This document shows, in pieces, positions 9,422 through 15,531 of a stretch of DNA of 39,832 nt. The translations under genes were made by a program, and so were the position numbers. The notes beneath the pieces are model-generated. The model was not told the DNA's origin. It worked only from the letters and a program-made list of their open reading frames with translations, and searched no databases. The number at the start of each line of letters is the position of its first letter. The stretch's first letter is position 1. Origin of the DNA: Ruminococcus sp. (GTDB taxonomy: Bacteria > Bacillota > Clostridia > Oscillospirales > Ruminococcaceae); contig JAKSQV010000011.1 in assembly GCA_024403935.1 (NCBI GenBank), forward strand, positions 1 through 39,832, given 5' to 3'.

Positions 9422-10686
9422 TATGAGTTATCCTCCCTGCAAAGCATGATGTATCGGCTGTCGAGCCTGAGTGACTGTGCGGCAGCTGTCACGCGTTCTT
9501 TCGTGACTCCTCTGTACAGCTCAGCCTGCTGTTGCGGCTCAATATAACTACCGATGCAGAATCGGCTGAAATACCATGATGAATAGGATGACGGAGTATC
9601 TCCGACTGCGGCAAGCATATTATCCTTTGAGAGGAAAGCATTTTCCAGCTCATTATCGGTGATGTTTCCGTTTCTGATCTCATCGAGCTGGCGCAGGATC
9701 TCCTGTTCGGCAGCTTCGATGCTTTCCTTTTCCGTGCCCGAATCGACAGTCAGAGTATTTTTGGCGTCGTTATAGCTGCATGAGCAGTAATAACAGAGGC
9801 TCAGCTTCTCCCTGACGTTGACGAACAGCTTTGAAACAGGTGTTTCACCGAGCAATGCACTCAGTATCCGCAGGGCATATATATCATCGGAATTGCTTTT
9901 AAAGGTGAGAACTGTCTTGCACTGGAGCACGTCCATCGTTTCTGTGACGGTAACAGGCTCAGGCTTGACAGGACTGACAGTCCTGAATGAGCATTCCTGC
10001 GATCGCCGTTCTATTGCGGCAAATTCGCGGCGGAACATTTCGGCTGCCTTATCGTTCGGCTCAGGCGCGACGTAGTATATTTCGACCAGTGCCGTGCTCA
10101 TCAGTTTTTTGTAAGCGGCATAAGCCTCTGAGGCTGTGACAGCCTCCGCCGCTTCGCGTGTGCTGTAACACGGACATTCGGCAGGTTCGCCTGCAAATGC
10201 GATCTCGGAAGCACGTTCAAGCGCATAGCTGCGTTTGTTGTTCATCTCGGAATCAATGTGGTCGAGAAGGTCGTTCTTGGTTATTCTGAACGTTGTGGCA
10301 TCGAACTCTCCGTTCTGTACATTCGGTGAGAACAGGCAGTCTCTTACGAGATCGAGCATTTCACCTTCGATGTCCTCACCCTCAAGAGCATAGCGGCTGC
10401 ATATCCACGATGCAGTCAGTCCGAGTATCTGAATGTCGCCGCGTTTGCGTGTGAAGGTCCCGAGAGCGGAGCCGTACAGCGCGGAAAGCTTTTCGTTCAG
10501 CTCGGCGATCGAGCGAAGTTTGCTGTTTGATGCGGACAGCACACCTGTCCCGAGGGAGTTGGCGGCGGCTTCCGCAGGCACGAGGGGAGTCACAAATCTC
10601 ACATACACAGAGCAGGTCTTGAACTTTTCATCGGTAATTGAGGTAAAGCCGATATTCCTGCCAAGCTCTGTCCGTTTGTAATTCAT
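9421..10686 (-). CDS. ymfF: M16-family peptidase-like protein, YmfF type (no zinc motif)
   Basis: A 421-residue M16-fold protein, first gene of the operon. No HxxEH motif is present where YmfH has one, so it is probably the non-catalytic partner of an active/inactive M16 pair, as seen in mitochondrial processing peptidase and bacterial M16 heterodimers. C-terminal features such as VREKLSLCYYCS and a SKDNMLAAVGDTPSSYSSWY stretch fit the family. The reading frame allows a GTG 12 bases further upstream, but AGGAG lies right against that codon. The ATG at 10686, 11 bases after AGGAG, is preferred. Confidence 0.85.
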   Translation of the reverse strand: MNYKRTELGRNIGFTSITDEKFKTCSVYVRFVTPLVPAEAAANSLGTGVLSASNSKLRSIAELNEKLSALYGSALGTFTRKRGDIQILGLTASWICSRYALEGEDIEGEMLDLVRDCLFSPNVQNGEFDATTFRITKNDLLDHIDSEMNNKRSYALERASEIAFAGEPAECPCYSTREAAEAVTASEAYAAYKKLMSTALVEIYYVAPEPNDKAAEMFRREFAAIERRSQECSFRTVSPVKPEPVTVTETMDVLQCKTVLTFKSNSDDIYALRILSALLGETPVSKLFVNVREKLSLCYYCSCSYNDAKNTLTVDSGTEKESIEAAEQEILRQLDEIRNGNITDNELENAFLSKDNMLAAVGDTPSSYSSWYFSRFCIGSYIEPQQQAELYRGVTKERVTAAAQSLRLDSRYIMLCREDNS

Positions 10687-10959
10687 TATGGCAAGCACTC
10701 CTATATTTTATATTATGTCTGCTCAACGGCTGAGTCGGCTGTAACGAGGGAATATAAGCCGTTTTTATGCACAGTATCCTGCCGCTCAGGGCAGAATGAG
10801 ACTGACATAAAGAATTTTCGTTACCTGAACTATGTTCGGGGCAATAATCGCCTGAAGGCGATGCACAAATACACATTATATTATAACACACCCGTGAAAA
10901 AAATACCATACTTTTTTTAAAAAAACTTTTCCGGCTGAAATTCCGCAATAAACAAATAA
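10687..10959. other. Intergenic leader region upstream of ymfF
   Basis: No gene was seen. On the minus strand two overlapping TATAAT boxes (10885-10880 and 10880-10875) are candidate -10 elements for the ymfF operon, but no clear -35 is present. The implied 190-base leader contains small hairpins: ATCGCC/GGCGAT with loop TGAA (10847-10862) and CTGCC/GGCAG near 10780. An exact copy of a 16-mer from upstream of the araC-type gene lies at 10861-10876, overlapping the -10 region. Confidence 0.45.
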
Positions 10960-10984
10960 AAAAGGACGGATGAACCGTCCTTTT
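10958..10984 (-). terminator. Terminator of the araC-type gene
   Basis: GGACGG (10964-10969) and CCGTCC (10975-10980) pair around loop ATGAA, extended by AAAA/TTTT. On the minus strand a T-rich run follows. It lies directly after the stop codon of the regulator gene. Confidence 0.88.
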
Positions 10985-10988
10985 CGTA

Positions 10989-11852
10989 TCAGTCTGTTTT
11001 AGAGTACAGCTTTTTGAAATCAGTGGGGGTACAGTGCTTTATCTCCTTGAAGATGCGGTTGAATGTTGTCAGGCTCTTGAAGCCTGAGCGCATTGCGACC
11101 TCTGTTATGGGAATGTCGGGGTCAAGGAGCAGATTTTCAGCCGAGCGGGTTCTGCGGGCATTTATGTACTGCAAGTATGACATTGAGTTGTACTGCTTGA
11201 AGATGCGTGAGAAATGGTACTTGCTGTAGCCTGCGACGTCAGCGAGCTGGTCAAGTGAGATGTCATACATATAATTTGCGTCGATGTACTTCATAACGGT
11301 GCTGAACTTCTCGGAATACTCGTCAATTTTGCCGTCATCACACGAGAGCGAGCTCTTGCTCTGCTCAAGGTGAAACTCGCGCACGGATATGAGAAGCTCT
11401 ATAAGCATGGAGTATATCCTCACGTCAGAAAGCTCTGATTTTGTGCCATACATGGCATATATATCAAGCATTGTTTTCTTGGCGAGAACATGGAGCTCCT
11501 TATTGTATTCGGGAGTGATGAGCAGGGGAGCAGTGAGACTTCTCATGATAGGCTCAAGAGCCGATACGTCACCGAGCACGGAATTGTCGCACTGGAAAAT
11601 GAGCCGCCGTCCGGGAATGGCAGGCATACTGTGCAGTTCTCCGGGCGGAATGATAAGGACTTCATTTTCGCCGAAGGTATAGTCTATGCCTCCGACCTTG
11701 ACTGTATAGTAATTTTTCATCGGCATAAGTATCTCCACGGCGTTGTGCCAGTGTACCGGATATGCCTCATTATCATCGTTATCATATAAAAGGATCGACC
11801 GCTTGCTGTCGTATTCGACGGTCTCGTAATCACCTGACAGATGCTTTATCAT
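10989..11852 (-). CDS. AraC-family transcriptional regulator with N-terminal cupin
   Basis: A 287-residue regulator. The N-terminal half looks like a cupin ligand-binding domain (HWHNAVEILMP near 35-45 and IIPPGELHSMP near 67-77). The C-terminal 100 residues hold two helix-turn-helix motifs of the AraC type (ISLDQLADVAGYSKYHFSRIF and ITEVAMRSGFKSLTTFNRIFK). Such proteins usually sense a small molecule, often a sugar, and activate nearby genes. The ligand cannot be told from sequence. The gene is divergent from the MBOAT/SGNH pair and lies downstream of its own near-consensus promoter. GAGGTG precedes the ATG by five bases. Confidence 0.9.
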   Translation of the reverse strand: MIKHLSGDYETVEYDSKRSILLYDNDDNEAYPVHWHNAVEILMPMKNYYTVKVGGIDYTFGENEVLIIPPGELHSMPAIPGRRLIFQCDNSVLGDVSALEPIMRSLTAPLLITPEYNKELHVLAKKTMLDIYAMYGTKSELSDVRIYSMLIELLISVREFHLEQSKSSLSCDDGKIDEYSEKFSTVMKYIDANYMYDISLDQLADVAGYSKYHFSRIFKQYNSMSYLQYINARRTRSAENLLLDPDIPITEVAMRSGFKSLTTFNRIFKEIKHCTPTDFKKLYSKTD

Positions 11853-11924
11853 AATAACACCTCACTGAAAAATGCGTTCGGGATGTTGATGTAAGCCCTT
11901 GTATTCTACAATTATTCATGTTAT

Positions 11925-11953
11925 ATTATAGCATTTTTTTTGAAAGATGTAAA
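11925..11953 (-). promoter_or_regulatory. Sigma-A promoter of the araC-type gene
   Basis: On the minus strand TTTACA (11953-11948) and TATAAT (11930-11925) are separated by exactly 17 bases. A 16-mer shared with the ymfF upstream region lies 25 bases upstream of the -35 box (11979-11994). Confidence 0.8.
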
Positions 11954-12048
11954 TACTGCATTGAAAGCTTTGGAAGTAATGCACAAATACACATCCCGAT
12001 TTTTGGCTGAAACGATTGAGGGGGAGGAATGAGTACAAGTTGAGTCAG

Positions 12049-12112
12049 TGTGTCGGACATCATTATTCAATCTGTAAAAATGCACGGATTTTGAGGTGCA
12101 TTTTTCGACACA
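12049..12112. repeat. Nested inverted repeat between the divergent promoters
   Basis: AAAAATGCAC (12076-12085) and GTGCATTTTT (12096-12105) form a perfect 10-bp stem with a 10-base loop. Outside it TGTGTCG (12049-12055) pairs with CGACACA (12106-12112). The inner part could terminate on either strand; the whole could be a small structured RNA or a regulator-binding region. No gene was found in it. Confidence 0.6.
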
Positions 12113-12144
12113 ATTTGACAAGTTGCTACATTTGATTTTTGATA

Positions 12145-12173
12145 TTGACATTTGGTGAAATACCATGTAGAAT
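12145..12173 (+). promoter_or_regulatory. Sigma-A promoter of the MBOAT/SGNH unit
   Basis: TTGACA (12145-12150) and TAGAAT (12168-12173) are 17 bases apart. The resulting leader would be about 100 bases long, with a good AAGGGTGAT ribosome binding site before the ATG. Confidence 0.8.
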
Positions 12174-12280
12174 AGTATACAGGGACGTTTATGTTCCTTA
12201 TTTTACGGCTTTTAAAAAAGAAATATAAATTAACCAAAAATGTGTGCAGAACAAAAAACAGATAATTAAAGGGTGATATA

Positions 12281-13675
12281 ATGGTATTCAGCAGTTTGGA
12301 GTTTATTTTTTTATTCCTTCCTGCATTTATGATAGTTTACGGGCTTGTCCCGACAAAATATAAGAATGCAACTTTATTCGTCGGAAGTATTTTCTTCTAC
12401 AGCATGGGCGTACTGAAAAAGCCGATATATATTGTGCTTTTCCTGCTTACGATACTGTTCAATTTCATCATAGGTGAATTTATTGAGAACTTCCGCAAGG
12501 CGAGCAGGCTATGGCTTGTTATAGGAATAGTATTCAACTTCTGGTGGCTTTTGTTTTTCAAGTACACGGGCTTCACCATGGAAAACATAAACCTGTTCCT
12601 GAAGAACGATCTGCCTCTGAGGGACATAGTCCTTCCGATAGGAATAAGCTTCTATACATTCCAGAACGTTTCTTACATCATTGATGTTTACAGGCGCAAA
12701 GCAAAGGCAGAAACAAATCTTATCAATTACGGAGCCTATATCAGTATGTTTCCGCAGCTTATCGCAGGTCCTATCGTCAAGTATGAAACGGTTGCGGCTC
12801 AGCTCCGGAACCGTACCCATAACATCAGGCTTGTGGAGGACGGACTCAAGACCTTCACCATCGGACTCGGATACAAAGTGCTTCTTGCCAATCAGGTCGG
12901 CGGCTTGTGGACGCAGATAGGAAATATCGGCTTCCGCAGTATATCCACGCCGCTTGCGTGGATGGGCATACTGGCATATACCTTCCAGATATACTTTGAC
13001 TTCTGCGGATACTCGTATATGGCAATAGGTCTGGGAAAAATAATGGGCTTTGATATCCCGAAGAACTTCGACCACCCGTATATGTCCACGACAATGGGCG
13101 AGTTCTGGCGCAGATGGCATATTACTCTCGGAAGCTGGTTCAGGGAGTATGTTTACATCCCGCTCGGCGGAAGCCGTGTCAAGACTTCGCTCATCGTGCG
13201 TAATTATCTTGTTGTATGGCTGTTTACAGGCGTATGGCACGGAGCAAGCTGGAACTTCATTCTGTGGGGACTTGTCCTGTTCGGACTGATAATGCTCGAA
13301 AGATTCGTGATCGGCGACTTCCTCAATAAGTACAGGATCGCAGGTCATCTGTATATGTTCCTTGTGATACCGCTGACGTGGCTCATCTTTGCAGTCACCG
13401 ATTTCAGTCAGCTCGGCGTCTACTTTTCAAGACTTGTTCCGCTGTTCCCCGTCAAGACCTATGCGGTCATGGAAAAGGATTATGTGAAATATCTCGGCAT
13501 TTACTGGAAATATTTCCTTGCGTGCTTTGTTTTCTCGACCAATATCCCTGAGAAGATCTATAAAAAGATAAAGAGTTCGTTCTTCTGCGTGATATTGCTT
13601 CTCATAGCATTCTGGGCATCCGTTTATTGTATGTATATGGGCATGGATGACCCGTTCCTGTATTTCAGATTCTAA
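12281..13675 (+). CDS. MBOAT-family membrane O-acyltransferase (AlgI/DltB type)
   Basis: A 464-residue polytopic membrane protein of the MBOAT family. Members carry acyl groups across the membrane and, with a partner, acylate surface polymers: alginate by AlgI, teichoic acid by DltB. The core signature is clear: EFWRRWHITLGSWFREYVYIPLGGSR, and the presumed catalytic histidine in GVWHGASWNFILWG. Helices start at the N-terminus (FIFLFLPAFMIVYGLV) and run to the end. The next gene, a membrane-anchored SGNH protein starting 16 bases downstream, is the likely partner. The substrate is unknown; acetylation of a wall or capsular polysaccharide is the usual role for such pairs. Confidence 0.92.
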   Translation: MVFSSLEFIFLFLPAFMIVYGLVPTKYKNATLFVGSIFFYSMGVLKKPIYIVLFLLTILFNFIIGEFIENFRKASRLWLVIGIVFNFWWLLFFKYTGFTMENINLFLKNDLPLRDIVLPIGISFYTFQNVSYIIDVYRRKAKAETNLINYGAYISMFPQLIAGPIVKYETVAAQLRNRTHNIRLVEDGLKTFTIGLGYKVLLANQVGGLWTQIGNIGFRSISTPLAWMGILAYTFQIYFDFCGYSYMAIGLGKIMGFDIPKNFDHPYMSTTMGEFWRRWHITLGSWFREYVYIPLGGSRVKTSLIVRNYLVVWLFTGVWHGASWNFILWGLVLFGLIMLERFVIGDFLNKYRIAGHLYMFLVIPLTWLIFAVTDFSQLGVYFSRLVPLFPVKTYAVMEKDYVKYLGIYWKYFLACFVFSTNIPEKIYKKIKSSFFCVILLLIAFWASVYCMYMGMDDPFLYFRF

Positions 13676-13691
13676 GGAGACTTCGTTTATT

Positions 13692-14573
13692 ATGAATAAA
13701 TTCAAACAGTGTGCATATACTCTGCTTCTGTTGTTTACGTGCTTCATTGCATCGCCGTTCATTATCCACAGGATATGGAAAACGAGCGCTTTTGCAGAGA
13801 AGCCTGCCGCATCTGCTCCGCTTGTGGTGGAGAAACAGGACAAAACAGAGGAAGCGTCAGTTCCCGACAGCCAGTCAGAAACTCTGCCGGAGGGTACTGC
13901 CCTTGCGACAACGGCAGATGGTGAAACTCAGAACGAGGCAGCAGAAACCACTGCTGTTCCAGCTCAGCCGGACATCTTTGCAGAAAGCGATCTCGCTTAC
14001 TTCGATGATGCACTTTTTATCGGCGATTCCCGTACAGTCGGAATTAAGGAATACGGCGATTTCAAGAGCTCCGACTTCTTCTGCACCGAAGGACTTGCAA
14101 CAGATAAGATCAATCAGACCACAGTGGACGGCAAGACCTTTGATGATTTCATTGATTTAAAGCAGTACGGAAAGGTGTATGTGATGCTCGGAATCAATGA
14201 GGTAGGCAACGATCATGAGTATGTGCTTACATCGTACCGCGCTATCATCGAGAAGCTGAAGGTCCACCAGCCTGATGCAATCATTTACGTTCAGGCAAAT
14301 CTTCATGTAACATCCTATGCTGAAAACGGCGTTATCACAAATGCCGCTATTGATGACATCAATAACGGTATCGCGTCCCTCGCCGACAACAAGCGTGTGT
14401 TCTACATTGACATCAATGAATTATACAATGATGAGTATGGTTACTTCAACCAGAGCTACACAAACGACGGAATTCATCCGATGGGAATGTACTACACTCA
14501 GTGGTGCGAATGGCTCTGTACAAAGACCGTTCAGAAGGATATGATACAGACATCAACTGAAACAGCAGAATAA
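13692..14573 (+). CDS. Membrane-anchored SGNH/GDSL acyltransferase or esterase
   Basis: A 293-residue protein with one N-terminal transmembrane segment (about 7-25), a Ser/Thr/Glu-rich spacer (about 35-100) and an extracellular SGNH domain. Catalytic residues are visible: S113 in GDSR, GINEVGND as the Gly/Asn blocks, and D259 and H262 in DGIHP. It is encoded with an MBOAT protein, as are several extracellular O-acetyltransferases in which the SGNH partner places the acyl group on the polymer, so transferase activity is as likely as hydrolysis. AAGGAGA 12 bases upstream supports the ATG at 13692; a longer frame from 13647 would overlap the MBOAT gene without a ribosome binding site. Confidence 0.88.
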   Translation: MNKFKQCAYTLLLLFTCFIASPFIIHRIWKTSAFAEKPAASAPLVVEKQDKTEEASVPDSQSETLPEGTALATTADGETQNEAAETTAVPAQPDIFAESDLAYFDDALFIGDSRTVGIKEYGDFKSSDFFCTEGLATDKINQTTVDGKTFDDFIDLKQYGKVYVMLGINEVGNDHEYVLTSYRAIIEKLKVHQPDAIIYVQANLHVTSYAENGVITNAAIDDINNGIASLADNKRVFYIDINELYNDEYGYFNQSYTNDGIHPMGMYYTQWCEWLCTKTVQKDMIQTSTETAE

Positions 14574-14678
14574 TTCTGTGGGCTTCGCCTTCGTGAGTTG
14601 AAGCAGATCGGTTGATGAGCAGGATATTTACACGACATAGTGTTGAACTGTTCAGGCTTGGAAAAGTGTTATAAGAAA

Positions 14679-14719
14679 ACTCCGGAAGCTCATGAAATAT
14701 GAAGCTTTCGGAGTTTTTT
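14679..14719 (+). terminator. Rho-independent terminator of the MBOAT/SGNH unit
   Basis: ACTCCGGAAGCT (14679-14690) pairs with AGCTTTCGGAGT (14703-14714), with one G-T pair, followed by a T-run. About 105 bases after the stop codon. Confidence 0.85.
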
Positions 14720-14743
14720 CAGGCTCAATTGCGGCCCTTAAAT

Positions 14744-14776
14744 AAAAAAACGCGGCTCAGAAAAAACTGGACCGCG
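14744..14776 (-). terminator. Distal terminator of the tRNA operon (copy 2)
   Basis: On the minus strand CGCGG/CCGCG and CCAG/CTGAG-type arms form a stem followed by seven T. It is a diverged copy of the hairpin at 14840-14870, sharing the segment CGCGGCTCAGAAAA on the plus strand. Confidence 0.75.
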
Positions 14777-14839
14777 AATTTGTGTGTGTCTGTTTGACGC
14801 TGTATATGTGTTACAATTCAGATACGGTATGAAGCGCAG

Positions 14840-14870
14840 AAAAAATCGCGGCTCAGAAAACTGAACCGCG
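14840..14870 (-). terminator. Proximal terminator of the tRNA operon (copy 1)
   Basis: CGCGG (14847-14851) pairs with CCGCG (14866-14870) and TCAG with CTGA inside, loop AAAA on the plus strand. On the minus strand ATTTTTT follows. It lies 25 bases past the CCA end of tRNA-Cys. Confidence 0.82.
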
Positions 14871-14894
14871 AAATTGCGCGCGCCCGCTTGGCGC

Positions 14895-14969
14895 TGGAGG
14901 CGCCACCCAGATTTGAACTGGGGAATCAGGGTGTTGCAGACCCTTGCCTTACCACTTGGCTATAGCGCC
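14895..14969 (-). tRNA. tRNA-Cys (GCA)
   Basis: Cloverleaf read on the minus strand: acceptor GGCGCTA pairs with TGGCGCC, and the anticodon arm AGGGT-CTGCAAC-ACCCT gives GCA. The T-loop TTCAAAT is present. Discriminator T is followed by an encoded CCA (14897-14895). Last gene of the four-tRNA operon. Confidence 0.95.
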
Positions 14970-14971
14970 GA

Positions 14972-15047
14972 TGGAGCGGATTACGAGGCTCGAACTCGCT
15001 ACCTCCACCTTGGCAAGGTGGCGCTCTACCAGATGAGCTAAATCCGC
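14972..15047 (-). tRNA. tRNA-Gly (GCC)
   Basis: Acceptor GCGGATT pairs with AATCCGC. The anticodon arm CACCT-TGCCA-AGGTG region gives GCC, and GTTCGAG marks the T-arm. The 3' end TCCA is encoded. It lies 2 bases upstream of tRNA-Cys in the same transcript. Confidence 0.95.
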
Positions 15048-15055
15048 TTCTTGAA

Positions 15056-15129
15056 CGACCTGGATGAGACTCGAACTCACGACCTCCGCCGTGACAGGGC
15101 GGCGTTCTAACCAACTGAACTACCAGGCC
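15056..15129 (-). tRNA. tRNA-Asp (GTC), CCA not encoded
   Basis: Acceptor GGCCTGG pairs with CCAGGTC with one G-U pair. The anticodon arm CCGCC-CTGTCAC-GGCGG gives GTC. After discriminator G (15056) the sequence is TTCA, so CCA must be added after transcription, unlike the two downstream tRNAs. Confidence 0.95.
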
Positions 15130-15132
15130 ATA

Positions 15133-15205
15133 TGGGAACTACAGGGCTCGAACCTGTGACCCTCTGCTTGTAAGGCAGATGCTCTCCCAGCTGAGCTAAA
15201 CCCCC
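15133..15205 (-). tRNA. tRNA-Val (TAC), CCA not encoded
   Basis: First gene of the operon. The anticodon arm CTGC-CTTACAA-GCAG gives TAC; T-arm ACAGG-TTCGAGC-CCTGT. The acceptor GGGGGTT/AGTTCCC relies on three G-U pairs. Discriminator A is followed by TATGG, with no CCA. Confidence 0.93.
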
Positions 15206-15236
15206 GACCATATTTGTGTCGCCTGACGACTTGTAT

Positions 15237-15265
15237 ATTATACCACACCCCGAAAGTTTTGTCAA
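15237..15265 (-). promoter_or_regulatory. Consensus sigma-A promoter of the tRNA operon
   Basis: On the minus strand TTGACA (15265-15260) and TATAAT (15242-15237) both match consensus with a 17-base spacer, as expected for highly expressed stable RNA. Transcription would start about 25 bases before tRNA-Val. Confidence 0.93.
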
Positions 15266-15340
15266 GCATTTTTTTGCATTTTATAATAATATTTTTTCAG
15301 CAGCCGGTAATCAAGTATATGTATGGAAGATAACGCTGAT

Positions 15341-15374
15341 GAAAAAATCCGGGACAGATGTTCTGTCCCGGATT
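15341..15374 (-). terminator. Terminator of the pectinolytic enzyme gene
   Basis: AATCCGGGACAGA (15346-15358) and TCTGTCCCGGATT (15362-15374) form a perfect 13-bp stem with a 3-base loop. On the minus strand a T-run follows. It is 157 bases beyond the stop codon, with the inverted-repeat element at 15416-15526 in between. Confidence 0.88.
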
Positions 15375-15415
15375 CTCAGGTATGATAAAAACGGATTGCT
15401 GTTAGCGATTTGCCG

Positions 15416-15526
15416 AAAGGGGCTCCATTTGGTGCGCTTCCTTTAGTGGGAATTTCGGGTCACCGAGCCGTGAACTCACGGCGCATATTCGGTAACCTGC
15501 GAAACCGCCAAAGGGGGCTCCCCTTT
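15416..15526. repeat. MITE-like palindromic intergenic element
   Basis: The ends are imperfect inverted repeats: AAAGGGGCTCCATTTGG (15416-15432), and its counterpart CCAAAGGGGGCTCCCCTTT (15508-15526) read in reverse. The interior folds into nested arms: TTTCG/CGAAA, GGT/ACC, ACCGA/TCGGT, closing on GCCGTG/CACGGC (15467-15482). It has no coding potential. It lies in the 3' untranslated region of the pectinase mRNA. A non-autonomous element or a structured RNA are both possible. Confidence 0.55.
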
Positions 15527-15531
15527 GTGAC

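Noticed and set aside
12509..13348. A 279-codon open frame on the minus strand inside the MBOAT gene
   Set aside because: It is antisense to a clear MBOAT protein with all family motifs, has no ribosome binding site and an unlikely composition. It is a codon-usage shadow.
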